A stretch of DNA of 64,000 bases from Cohnella caldifontis. GTDB taxonomy: Bacteria > Bacillota > Bacilli > Paenibacillales > Paenibacillaceae. Below, in pieces: positions 42,147 to 52,669 of the stretch (its first letter is position 1; the number at the start of each line of letters is the position of its first letter). The position numbers were made by a program, and so were the translations under genes. The DNA is taken from positions 38,536 through 102,535 of the forward strand of contig NZ_JAQZSJ010000019.1 in the NCBI RefSeq assembly GCF_029360585.1, in the 5' to 3' direction. The notes beneath the pieces are model-generated. The model saw only the letters and a program-made list of their open reading frames with translations, ran no database searches and was not told the origin of the DNA.

Positions 42147-43851
42147 TCCGCGCTCGTTGATCAAACCGGTATGCCTCACGACCGTTGCCTATTTGGCAGG
42201 CATGATTCCATTCGCGTTATTGGTCGAGGCGGCGAGATTGATCTTCACCCCGTTCGTCCATCCCGAAATTCCGCTCGATACGGCAAGGCTCTGGTGGGTG
42301 TGCGGCGAGCTGGCAGCTTCGATGGCGCTCTCGTTCGCCTTCGAAGTTCCTGCCTACCGGGCCCAATACCGCGACGCTTACGGCGCGGCGGTAGACGGAC
42401 GGTCCCGGCTGGCCGAGCACCTGCGCAAGCTGCCGCTGGGGTACCTGAATAAGCGCGATCCGGGCGAACTGGCCCATATGATGACGAGCGATTTTTCCAT
42501 GGTGGAACACGGGATCTCCCATGTGATTCCCCAGATGATCGGGGGCGTCGTCATGCCGGTACTGGCCTTGGCCGGATTGTCTTTATTCGACTGGCGCCTG
42601 GGGCTGTCCCTGTTCGCGGCGCTGCCGGCGGCCATCCTGCTGCTGGCCCTGACGTCCGGAATCCAGCGCCAACTCGGCTTGTCGCATATGAGGGCCAAAA
42701 TCGATGCCGGCGGCCGGCTGCAAGAATACTTGAGCGGGATCCGGGTCATCAAAGCCTATAACATGACCGGAGATCGTTTTGTCCGGCTGGAACGGTCATT
42801 GCGGGAATGGATGCGGCAGAGCATCCGCTTCGAAGGGATGCTGGGGCCGATCATGCTCAGCGCGATCGGGTTGATCCGCGCCGGCCTGACCTTGATGGTC
42901 ATGATCGGCGTCCGTCTGCTGCTCGGCGGAAGCCTGGATCTCGTCGACTTCGCGGCGTTCCTCATCATCGGAACCCGGATCTACGATCCGCTGACGACCG
43001 CGCTTGCCGGTTACGCCGAGTTTCGCTATATCGAGCAGGCGGGCGGACGGATGGCGCAGCTGTTGCGGGAGCCGGTCATGCAAGGAGAGGGAAAGCCTCC
43101 CGCTCATCACGATATCGAGCTTAAGCACGTGACGTTCGGCTACCTGGATCAACCGATCTTGCGGGACGTGAGCCTCCGCATGCCGGCGGGCACCTTCACC
43201 GCCTTGGTCGGCCCGTCGGGAAGCGGCAAAAGCACCGTCCTTCGGCTCATCGCCCGTTTCTACGACCCGGACCGGGGAACGGTTACGATGGGCGGGGAGG
43301 ATCTCCGCGCCATGGACCCGGAAGCGTTGCTGCAGAACGTATCGATGGTGTTTCAGGACGTGTACCTTTTTCAGGATACGATCGCCGGCAATATCCGGTT
43401 TGGACGCGAAGGCGCCACGCGCGAGGAAATCGAAGCGGCGGCGCAGCTGGCTTGCTGCCACGATTTCATCATGAAGCTGCCGAACGGGTACGACACCATG
43501 GTCGGGGAAGGAGGCAACACGCTGTCGGGCGGGGAGAAACAGCGGATTTCCATCGCCAGGGCGATGCTGAAAAACGCGCCGATCATCCTGCTCGACGAAG
43601 CGACGGCGTCCCTCGATCCCGAGAACGAAGCGGAAATTCAACAAGCGATCGACCGGCTCGTCCGAGGCCGAACCGTCATCGTCGTCGCCCATCGGCTCAA
43701 GACCGTGCGGCATGCCGACCAGATCGTCGTGCTGGATCAGGGGAGGATTGCGGAGCAAGGCCGCCATGAGGAATTGCTTGCTTCGGAAGGTCTGTATGCC
43801 CGGCTGTGGAGAAGACAGCACGATGGGGGCGAACGGCGGTTGGCCGAATGA
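42112..43851 (+). CDS. ABC transporter half-molecule 2 (exporter fold, YbtQ/IrtB-like)
   Basis: A 579-residue partner of the preceding half-transporter. Six-helix membrane domain (~15-310) then ATPase with Walker A GPSGSGKST, Q-loop VFQDVYLF, signature LSGGEKQR, Walker B IILLDEATASLDPENE and VAHRLKTV. Four clustered in-frame ATGs (42106-42121) are possible; 42112 is nine bases from GGGGAGG. The start lies inside the end of the upstream gene. Both ATP sites of the heterodimer appear competent. Substrate is unknown; see the MFS and oxidase neighbours for context. Confidence 0.88.
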   Translation: MMRMLRNVTADNPRSLIKPVCLTTVAYLAGMIPFALLVEAARLIFTPFVHPEIPLDTARLWWVCGELAASMALSFAFEVPAYRAQYRDAYGAAVDGRSRLAEHLRKLPLGYLNKRDPGELAHMMTSDFSMVEHGISHVIPQMIGGVVMPVLALAGLSLFDWRLGLSLFAALPAAILLLALTSGIQRQLGLSHMRAKIDAGGRLQEYLSGIRVIKAYNMTGDRFVRLERSLREWMRQSIRFEGMLGPIMLSAIGLIRAGLTLMVMIGVRLLLGGSLDLVDFAAFLIIGTRIYDPLTTALAGYAEFRYIEQAGGRMAQLLREPVMQGEGKPPAHHDIELKHVTFGYLDQPILRDVSLRMPAGTFTALVGPSGSGKSTVLRLIARFYDPDRGTVTMGGEDLRAMDPEALLQNVSMVFQDVYLFQDTIAGNIRFGREGATREEIEAAAQLACCHDFIMKLPNGYDTMVGEGGNTLSGGEKQRISIARAMLKNAPIILLDEATASLDPENEAEIQQAIDRLVRGRTVIVVAHRLKTVRHADQIVVLDQGRIAEQGRHEELLASEGLYARLWRRQHDGGERRLAE

Positions 43852-43920
43852 GATTCGGCGCGGCGGATTCGAAACGCGTGTTATAATGGAAGCAACGAGA
43901 AAAGGAAAGGAACGACGAGC

Positions 43921-44511
43921 ATGACGGACAACGAGAACCCGATCGCGCTCCGGGAATGGGCGGTCGCCGTGCGGGCGCTGGAGCAAGGCCGGCAGGCGGT
44001 CGTGCTGCGCAAGGGCGGCATCGCGGAGGAGACGCGGGAGTTCCGGCTGGAAAGCCCCCGATTTTATTTGTTCCCGTCGTATGAGCATCAGAAGCCGCAT
44101 TTGATCAAGCCCGAAGCGGCGCGGGATTTGGAGGCGGTGCGGCAGGAAGCGGAAAGCCTGCCGGGGCGGGTGCGGATTACGTGCTTCGCGGAAGCCGCCG
44201 AAGACATCGAAATCACCGACGCCGAGACGCTCAGGCGGCTGAATGATCTGCATATCTGGACGGAAGACTATGCCGAGGAACGGCTGAAATGGAAAAAGAC
44301 GAAACCTCTGCACGTGCTCGTGCTGCGGGTGTACCGCTTGGCGGAGCCGGCTGAAGTTCCGCTGCGCGAAGCTTATGCCGGCTGCAAGTCCTGGCTGCGC
44401 GTAGAGGAAGGGCTTCCGCCGCCCCTGCCGGTTCCCGTGCTGGACGACCGCCGGTTCGCCGAACTGACGGACGCGGTGTTTCGGGCCGTCCGGGGATCTC
44501 CGGCTGACTAA
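43921..44511 (+). CDS. DUF1802 family protein
   Basis: A 196-residue soluble protein with the DUF1802 pattern: ALREWAVAVRALEQGRQAVV then LRKGGIAEETREFRLES, a FYLFPSYEHQKPHLIKPEAA motif and the later PLHVLVLRVYRLAEPAEVPL. A TATAAT at 43882-43887 and AAAGGAAAGGAACG precede the ATG. The family has no known function and is often monocistronic, as here. The last residues (RRFAELTDAVFRAVRGSP) are helical. Confidence 0.85.
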   Translation: MTDNENPIALREWAVAVRALEQGRQAVVLRKGGIAEETREFRLESPRFYLFPSYEHQKPHLIKPEAARDLEAVRQEAESLPGRVRITCFAEAAEDIEITDAETLRRLNDLHIWTEDYAEERLKWKKTKPLHVLVLRVYRLAEPAEVPLREAYAGCKSWLRVEEGLPPPLPVPVLDDRRFAELTDAVFRAVRGSPAD

Positions 44512-44561
44512 GTCGCATCCATGGTGTTCTTGCACTTGGCGGGCGATTGCATAGCCGCAAT

Positions 44562-44600
44562 GAATTTCCGGACGAGTTATTGCTTTTCGTCCGGAAATTC
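44562..44600. repeat. Large inverted repeat in the DUF1802-suf gap
   Basis: GAATTTCCGGACGA and TCGTCCGGAAATTC are perfect 14-base arms around an 11-base loop, 50 bases after the DUF1802 stop. There is no T tract after it. It may act as a factor-dependent or transcript-stabilising structure. The rest of 44512-44724 shows no gene. Confidence 0.6.
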
Positions 44601-44724
44601 GGCATTCTAAGGACAAAAATCAATCGATCCGCGCACCGTCATCCGTCGCGGAAATCGCGGGACTGACCGCCGATTCGAACGGGTTTTCCGCAAGAACGGA
44701 CAGAAGCCGCGCGCCGCTTGCAGG

Positions 44725-44760
44725 CGCAAAACCGCGAAACCAAGCCCGGTTTGCTTTTTT
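44725..44760 (+). terminator. Probable terminator upstream of the suf promoter
   Basis: GCAAAACCG and CGGTTTGC pair with one bulge and are followed by TTTTTT. It would stop read-through from DUF1802 before the suf promoter at 44784. Confidence 0.55.
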
Positions 44761-44783
44761 CAAGGAGTTTTCATAAAATTAGA

Positions 44784-44812
44784 TTGAGAATCAGTGAGAA
44801 TCACTTTATAAT
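44784..44812 (+). promoter_or_regulatory. Sigma-A promoter of the suf operon
   Basis: TTGAGA (44784-44789) and a perfect TATAAT (44807-44812) have an ideal 17-base spacer. The leader to sufC is ~100 bases. The spacer contains a direct repeat TGAGAATCA (44785-44793 and 44795-44803). Confidence 0.75.
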
Positions 44813-44820
44813 TATTCTAA
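44806..44820. promoter_or_regulatory. PerR/Fur-like box over the suf -10 region
   Basis: TTATAATTATTCTAA matches the PerR box TTATAATNATTATAA at all but one position and covers the -10 box. Fur boxes share this 7-1-7 design, so the regulator could be PerR, Fur or Zur. The site suggests iron or peroxide control of Fe-S assembly. Confidence 0.5.
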
Positions 44821-44917
44821 ATAAGGATCAATTCCGTTCCGGTTATTCGGCAAATTTCGAAGCAGGCTGCCTCAGTTTCGGAAAGCGCACCGGAGAGAAC
44901 ACATGGAGGTTAAGAGA

Positions 44918-45697
44918 ATGTCCACCGAATTCGAGATTCGCGGTCTGAAAGCGACCATCGAAGGCAAGGAAATCTTGAAAGGAATCGATCTGAAGATCCA
45001 AGGCGGAGAAATCCACGCCATCATGGGTCCGAACGGCACAGGCAAGAGCACCTTGGCCTCCGCGCTGATGGGGCATCCCAAATATGAAGTAACCGACGGA
45101 GAAGTGACGCTGAACGGCGAAGACGTCCTGGAAATGGAAGTCGACGAGCGCGCCCGCGCCGGCCTGTTCCTGGCCATGCAGTATCCGAGCGAAATCACGG
45201 GCGTCACGAACGCGGACTTCCTGCGCAGCGCCATCAACGCCCGCCGCGGCGAAGGCAACGAAATTTCGCTGATCAAGTTCATCCGCCTGATGGAAGGCAA
45301 GATGAAGGAGCTTGAAATGGATCCCGAGTTCATGCACCGTTATTTGAACGAAGGATTCTCGGGCGGCGAGAAGAAACGCAACGAAATTCTGCAAATGATG
45401 ATGCTGGAGCCGAAACTCGTCATTTTGGACGAAATCGACTCGGGCCTCGACATCGACGCGCTCAAGATCGTGGCCGCCGGCGTGAACGCGATGCGTTCCG
45501 AAGAACGCGGATTCCTCGTCATTACGCACTACCAGCGTTTGCTGAACTACATCAAGCCCGATTTCGTGCACGTCATGATGCAAGGCCGCATCGTCAAGTC
45601 CGGCGGACCGGAACTGGCGGAGCGCCTCGAAGCCGAAGGTTACGATTGGGTGAAAGAAGAGCTGGGCATCGTCGACGAGACGGTGCAGCAGGCGTAA
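44918..45697 (+). CDS. sufC: Fe-S cluster assembly ATPase SufC
   Basis: A 259-residue ABC-type ATPase of the SUF scaffold complex. Walker A is GPNGTGKST (37-45), signature [10 protein letters not shown] (147-156), Walker [17 protein letters not shown]. These are SufC-specific (the EKKRNE and DSGLDID sequences). ATG 44918 has GGAGG eight bases upstream; an earlier ATG at 44903 contains that site. It powers conformational changes in SufB-SufD during cluster assembly. It is first in sufC-sufD-sufS-sufU-sufB, the Firmicute order. Confidence 0.97.
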   Translation: MSTEFEIRGLKATIEGKEILKGIDLKIQGGEIHAIMGPNGTGKSTLASALMGHPKYEVTDGEVTLNGEDVLEMEVDERARAGLFLAMQYPSEITGVTNADFLRSAINARRGEGNEISLIKFIRLMEGKMKELEMDPEFMHRYLNEGFSGGEKKRNEILQMMMLEPKLVILDEIDSGLDIDALKIVAAGVNAMRSEERGFLVITHYQRLLNYIKPDFVHVMMQGRIVKSGGPELAERLEAEGYDWVKEELGIVDETVQQA

Positions 45698-45721
45698 GAG
45701 GACAAGGGAGGTTAGACGAAC

Positions 45722-48693
<2,972 letters not shown>

Positions 48694-48719
48694 ACGGGGA
48701 CAAGAGGAGGGATATCGTC

Positions 48720-50114
48720 ATGGCGAAGCAAATCGAATTCGAAGAGTACAAATACGGGTTCCGCGACGAGCACAAAGCGGTCTTCCAATCCGGCAAGGGA
48801 CTGACGCCGGAAATCGTCCGCACGATTTCCGAGATGAAGGGCGAGCCCGAGTGGATGCTGAACTTCCGCCTGAAATCTCTGGAGCAGTTCAACAAGATGG
48901 CGCTTCCGCGTTGGGGCGGCAACCTTGACGACCTGGATTTCAACGACATCCAGTACTACGTGAAGCCTTCCGAGAAGCAAGGCAAGACGTGGGAGGAAGT
49001 GCCGGAAGAAATCAAGGCGACGTTCGACAAGCTGGGCATTCCGGAAGCGGAGCAGAAGTTCCTGGCCGGCGTCTCCGCCCAGTACGAGTCCGAGGTCGTC
49101 TACCACAACATGCAGGAAGACCTCGAGAAGCAAGGCGTCATTTTCATGGATACCGACAGCGCCCTGCGCGAGCATCCGGAAATTTTCAAGGAGCATTTCG
49201 GCACGGTCGTCCCCTCGGCGGACAATAAGTTCGCGGCGCTCAACAGCGCGGTTTGGTCGGGCGGCAGCTTCATTTACGTTCCGAAAGGCGTCAAATGCGA
49301 AATCCCGCTGCAGGCGTACTTCCGGATCAACTCGGAGAACATGGGCCAGTTCGAGCGCACGCTCATCATCGCCGACGAAGGCAGCTTCGTCCATTACGTC
49401 GAAGGCTGCACGGCGCCGATCTACAGCACGAACTCGCTGCACAGCGCGGTCGTCGAGATCATCGTGAAGAAGGACGCTCGCGTCCGCTACACGACGATCC
49501 AGAACTGGGCGCCGAACATTTACAACCTCGTCACCAAACGCGCGGTTGCCGAAGAGAACGCGACGATGGAGTGGGTCGACGGCAACATCGGCTCCAAGCT
49601 GACGATGAAATACCCGGCCGTCATCCTGAAGGGCCGCGGCGCCAAAGGCATGGTACTCTCCATCGCCGTCGCCGGCAAAGGCCAGCACCAGGACGCGGGC
49701 GCCAAAATGCTGCACCTGGCTCCGGACACGACTTCGACGATCGTGTCGAAATCGATTTCCAAGCACGGCGGCAAAGTGACGTACCGCGGGCTCGCTTCTT
49801 TCGGACGCAACGCGGAAGGCGCCAAAGCGAACATCAAATGCGATACGCTCATCCTCGACAACCAGTCGACGAGCGATACGATTCCGTACAATGAAATCCT
49901 GAACGACAACATCACGCTGGAGCATGAAGCGACCGTCTCCAAAGTATCCGAGGATCAGCTCTTCTACCTGATGAGCCGCGGCCTTTCGGAAGCGGAAGCG
50001 ACGCAGATGATCGTCATGGGCTTCATCGAGCCGTTCACCAAGGAACTGCCGATGGAGTACGCCGTCGAAATGAACCGTCTCATCAAGCTCGAGATGGAAG
50101 GCAGCATCGGCTAA
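48720..50114 (+). CDS. sufB: Fe-S cluster assembly protein SufB
   Basis: A 464-residue scaffold protein, last in the operon. Markers: [20 protein letters not shown] near the start, [40 protein letters not shown] with the conserved Cys, [20 protein letters not shown] and [28 protein letters not shown] lies nine bases before ATG 48720. It joins SufC and SufD to build clusters. A terminator follows at 50137. Confidence 0.97.
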   Translation: MAKQIEFEEYKYGFRDEHKAVFQSGKGLTPEIVRTISEMKGEPEWMLNFRLKSLEQFNKMALPRWGGNLDDLDFNDIQYYVKPSEKQGKTWEEVPEEIKATFDKLGIPEAEQKFLAGVSAQYESEVVYHNMQEDLEKQGVIFMDTDSALREHPEIFKEHFGTVVPSADNKFAALNSAVWSGGSFIYVPKGVKCEIPLQAYFRINSENMGQFERTLIIADEGSFVHYVEGCTAPIYSTNSLHSAVVEIIVKKDARVRYTTIQNWAPNIYNLVTKRAVAEENATMEWVDGNIGSKLTMKYPAVILKGRGAKGMVLSIAVAGKGQHQDAGAKMLHLAPDTTSTIVSKSISKHGGKVTYRGLASFGRNAEGAKANIKCDTLILDNQSTSDTIPYNEILNDNITLEHEATVSKVSEDQLFYLMSRGLSEAEATQMIVMGFIEPFTKELPMEYAVEMNRLIKLEMEGSIG

Positions 50115-50136
50115 TGCCCCAACGCGTTACTCCCGG

Positions 50137-50175
50137 AGGAATCCGAAGAGCGATCTTCGGATTCCTTTCTTTTTA
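50137..50175 (+). terminator. Terminator of the suf operon
   Basis: GGAATCCGAAGA and TCTTCGGATTCC form a 12-base stem around GCGA, followed by TTTCTTTTT, 23 bases after the sufB stop. Confidence 0.92.
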
Positions 50176-50375
50176 CCCAAAAACGAAGCCGAGTAGTTCC
50201 CTGTGCGCGGGACTTCCGGCGGGGGGAATTGTCGTAATGTGTAAATTGATCCATCTTGCAGGAAGGAATTTGTTGAACTTTGCCGAATATATAGGACGAT
50301 AGGGTTAAATCAAAACGAGCGAGGCGCTGTCGGCGCGGATTCTTCTTTTTCGTTAGCGGTACGCGGGCAAACCGA

Positions 50376-50470
50376 ACAATCGAAAAGGGCAAACCATCCG
50401 AAAGGATGGGGCGCAAAACTCAAGGCCTAAGGACATTTCGTCTATGGCGGCTTAGTCACCGAAATTGTTG
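50376..50470 (+). ncRNA. Class I cyclic di-GMP riboswitch (GEMM-I) aptamer
   Basis: The stretch has the conserved parts of the c-di-GMP-I aptamer in order. GGGCAAACC begins the P2 helix, whose CATCC/GGATG stem is capped by a GAAA tetraloop; GGGGCGCAAA follows; then CCTAAG and TATGG form the 11-base receptor for that tetraloop in the P3 helix; CACCG closes the core. Flanking AACAAT and ATTGTT pair as P1. A terminator follows eight bases later, forming the expression platform. It controls the operon beginning with an EAL gene at 50535. The remaining 50176-50375 is leader and promoter region without a supported gene. Confidence 0.92.
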
Positions 50471-50477
50471 CTGCAGG

Positions 50478-50503
50478 GCTACTCCTTTGCGGGGTAGCTT
50501 TTT
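50478..50503 (+). terminator. Riboswitch expression-platform terminator
   Basis: GCTACTCC and GGGGTAGC pair around TTTGC and run into TTTTT. It stands between the GEMM-I aptamer and the EAL gene. The P1 3' strand (ATTGTT) lies just upstream, so ligand-dependent competition for pairing is possible. Whether c-di-GMP turns the operon on or off needs folding. Confidence 0.88.
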
Positions 50504-50534
50504 CCATTAGCCTAATAACGGAAAGGTAAAGCCG

Positions 50535-51272
50535 ATGAACAACGTTGCGGAACAGATCGAATTCGACTCCCTATACCATGAATTCCAACCGATTCAGCGA
50601 ATCCCCGGCGGAAAAACGTTCGGATATGAGGCGTTAATCCGCAGTAAAACGGGGGAAAGTCCGGACTTCATCCTGCAACAATACCGTTATCGGAATTTGT
50701 TGCCGAAAGTGGATATGTGGTCGATCGACCACTCGTCATCCGTTTTTTTCGCCGACCCGAACATTCGGCTCGGAGACGAGGTTTTGTTCGTCAACATTTA
50801 TCCTTCGACGGTCACCGGGAACGCCTTCCCCGAATTCATGAACGGCTTCATGCTCAAGTTCAAGCCTTACTGCCGCAGAATCGTGTTCGAGCTCAACGAA
50901 TCCGTGGCGGAAGGGCGCTATTGGAGCGATCCCGTCTTCTATCGCAGAATCCGGGAGCTGCGGCGGCAAGGGTTCCGAATTGCCTTGGACGACGTCGGGG
51001 AAGGGACCACGACCTTCCGGAAAATCGTGGAGTTGTTGCCGGAGTTCATCAAGCTGGATAAGTTTTTCGCTTGCGGATTATCCGATGATCCGAACAAACA
51101 AAAACTGATCCGGTTTTTCGCGGAATACTGCAAGGATGAGTCGTTGCTGATTTTGGAAGGAATCGAAATGCAAGAGGATTTGATTTGTTCCTCTTCCCTT
51201 GGCGTGCCTTTGGGGCAAGGATTTTTGCTGGGGAAACCTTCGCAACTCGGAAAAAACGTCGCCGCGGACTGA
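50535..51272 (+). CDS. Stand-alone EAL-domain c-di-GMP phosphodiesterase
   Basis: A 245-residue cytosolic protein made of a single EAL domain. Catalytic residues all have counterparts: EAL at 32-34 (GYEALIRS), Asn in LFVNIYPST, Glu in VFELNES, the Asp pair in ALDDVGEG, Lys in FIKLDKF, Glu in ILEGIEM and Gln in LGQGFLLGKP. Surrounding residues differ from the consensus (DDVGEG for DDFGTG), so it is a diverged member. GGAAAGGTAAAG precedes the ATG. As first gene after a c-di-GMP riboswitch it could give feedback on the second messenger. It is followed at 20 bases by a 116-residue unknown protein. Confidence 0.9.
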   Translation: MNNVAEQIEFDSLYHEFQPIQRIPGGKTFGYEALIRSKTGESPDFILQQYRYRNLLPKVDMWSIDHSSSVFFADPNIRLGDEVLFVNIYPSTVTGNAFPEFMNGFMLKFKPYCRRIVFELNESVAEGRYWSDPVFYRRIRELRRQGFRIALDDVGEGTTTFRKIVELLPEFIKLDKFFACGLSDDPNKQKLIRFFAEYCKDESLLILEGIEMQEDLICSSSLGVPLGQGFLLGKPSQLGKNVAAD

Positions 51273-51292
51273 TATTGGAGGCCGAACGCAAG

Positions 51293-51643
51293 ATGGGTGA
51301 AAAAAGTTTGTATTCGCGAAGAGCGACGCTCTCGCTGAAAATCTCCGAATTCGAAGTTCCCCCCATGCAGGACCTGTTGATCATCGGAAAGAGGGCGCCG
51401 ATCGGCCCCGAAGCCGTCCGGCGGATGGCCGAAGCCCTGTCTCCCGAGCAATTCACGATTTTGAAACTCGATCATCCGCGGATCGAAGCCGTGCTCGTCC
51501 GCAATTCGATTTTGCAAATGCTGGACCGGGACGTTCTCATGAAAATCGTGCTGGAAGAAGCGGAACGTTTGATCCACGACACCATGGTGCTGCGATCGGA
51601 ATTGAAAATCACGGTTTCGGTCGAGCGGGAGGTCGAATTGTAA
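51293..51643 (+). CDS. Unknown 116-residue protein in the c-di-GMP riboswitch operon
   Basis: A small soluble protein, no signal peptide or membrane segment. It opens MGEKSLYSRRATLSLKISEF; the middle has alternating short strands and helices (DLLIIGKRAPIGPEAVRRMA, QFTILKLDHPRIEAVLVRN); the end is a long helix (VLMKIVLEEAERLIHDTMVL) then a strand. GGAGG lies eleven bases before ATG 51293, and the stop overlaps the next start (TAATG), so it is coupled to the CBS-GGDEF protein. I recognise no family. Its place between an EAL and a GGDEF enzyme suggests an adaptor or regulator of one of them. Confidence 0.8.
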   Translation: MGEKSLYSRRATLSLKISEFEVPPMQDLLIIGKRAPIGPEAVRRMAEALSPEQFTILKLDHPRIEAVLVRNSILQMLDRDVLMKIVLEEAERLIHDTMVLRSELKITVSVEREVEL

Positions 51644-52446
51644 TGGAAGTGTCCGAGTTGATGACGACTTCCGTACATACCATTTCGTCGGGCAAAAGCA
51701 TCGCGTACGCGTCGGAACGAATGAACGAGCGGAAAGTCGGTTCGTTGGTCGTCATGGACCACGGAACGGTATGCGGGATCATCACGTCGCGCGATATCCG
51801 GGCTTCCCATCCCAACCGGATCGTCGCGGATGCGATGACGCCGGAACCGATTGCCGTGTCTTCCGACCAATTCGTGTGGGATGCCGTGAAGATCATGGAC
51901 CGGCATGGGATCGAACGCGTCGTGGTCATGGACGGGGATCGACTGGCCGGATTGGTAACCCGGGAAGAGATCGCGATAAAGTTGTCGCAATACGCGGATC
52001 CGCTGACCGGTTTATACCGCGCACCCTATATCCAATCGATCGGGGCCAAGTTTTTGAAGCGAGGACAACCGTTCCACCTGCTGTTCATCGATCTGAACGA
52101 ATTCGGCCTCATCAACAAACGTTACGGCCATCCTTTCGGGGATGACGTCATACGGGCATTTTCCGACCGGCTGGCGGGGGCGGTCGCGGAGGGACGGGAT
52201 TTCCTTAGCCGGTACGCGGGAGACGAGTTCGTCATGATCACGCTGGGGAACGAGACCGAAGCGGAGGAACTGGTCCGATACGCCGCCCAGCCGGTAGCCG
52301 TGGGCGGCATCGCCGTTTCGTCGGCGGTCGGCCATGTCGACGTGCACCGGGAATCGGACTTTTCCAAGCTCTCTTTCCGGGACGTCCTGGAGAAGGCCAG
52401 CTTATTATCGACGTCCCGGAAAATGTCCGCCGTCGCGGAATCTTGA
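51643..52446 (+). CDS. CBS-pair GGDEF protein, probable diguanylate cyclase
   Basis: A 267-residue cytosolic protein. Two CBS motifs occupy ~1-55 (ELMTTSVHTISSGKSIAYAS, GIITSRDIRAS) and ~60-115 (DAMTPEPIAVSSDQFVWDAV, GLVTREEIA), a module that binds adenine nucleotides or SAM. The GGDEF domain (~118-255) has DPLTGLYRAPYIQSI, the metal Asp in LLFIDLNEFGLINKRYGHPF, and AGDEF (192-196) for GGDEF; Ala in the first position is compatible with activity in known enzymes. It would make c-di-GMP in response to an adenylate signal. TAATG overlap couples it to the 116-residue protein. It is last in the riboswitch operon. Confidence 0.92.
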   Translation: MEVSELMTTSVHTISSGKSIAYASERMNERKVGSLVVMDHGTVCGIITSRDIRASHPNRIVADAMTPEPIAVSSDQFVWDAVKIMDRHGIERVVVMDGDRLAGLVTREEIAIKLSQYADPLTGLYRAPYIQSIGAKFLKRGQPFHLLFIDLNEFGLINKRYGHPFGDDVIRAFSDRLAGAVAEGRDFLSRYAGDEFVMITLGNETEAEELVRYAAQPVAVGGIAVSSAVGHVDVHRESDFSKLSFRDVLEKASLLSTSRKMSAVAES

Positions 52447-52591
52447 ACCCCACTAAGGCAAGGGGGGAAGCGGCAGCGATTCCAACAACCTCCGAATGAA
52501 GAAAGGGCAAGAATCCGATATACTGAAATATAGCAAGAGGCGCTATCGTCTTTTGCAACTTTTCTTCATAACCTTTTTTTTTGCCTCCTTC

Positions 52592-52618
52592 AGAGTCACC
52601 TCGCGTGACTCTTTTTTT
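52592..52618 (+). terminator. Terminator in the NlpC/P60 gene leader
   Basis: AGAGTCAC and GTGACTCT pair around CTCGC, followed by T7. It lies 146 bases after the CBS-GGDEF stop and 52 bases before the next start. A TATACT at 52518-52523 upstream could make it a leader attenuator for the lipoprotein gene; otherwise it simply ends the riboswitch operon. Confidence 0.8.
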
Positions 52619-52669
52619 GGTTTTCCGGGGAAACTACGGGAAAACGAAGATCGATACGGAGGCCCCGAA

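Noticed and set aside
50245..50300. Sigma-D type promoter (GCCGAATAT) before the riboswitch
   Set aside because: The -10 part resembles GCCGATAT but no TAAA element lies at the right distance, so I did not list it.
52447..52620. c-di-AMP (ydaO) riboswitch before the NlpC/P60 gene
   Set aside because: Such switches often precede wall hydrolases, and a terminator is present, but I could not find the conserved ydaO elements.
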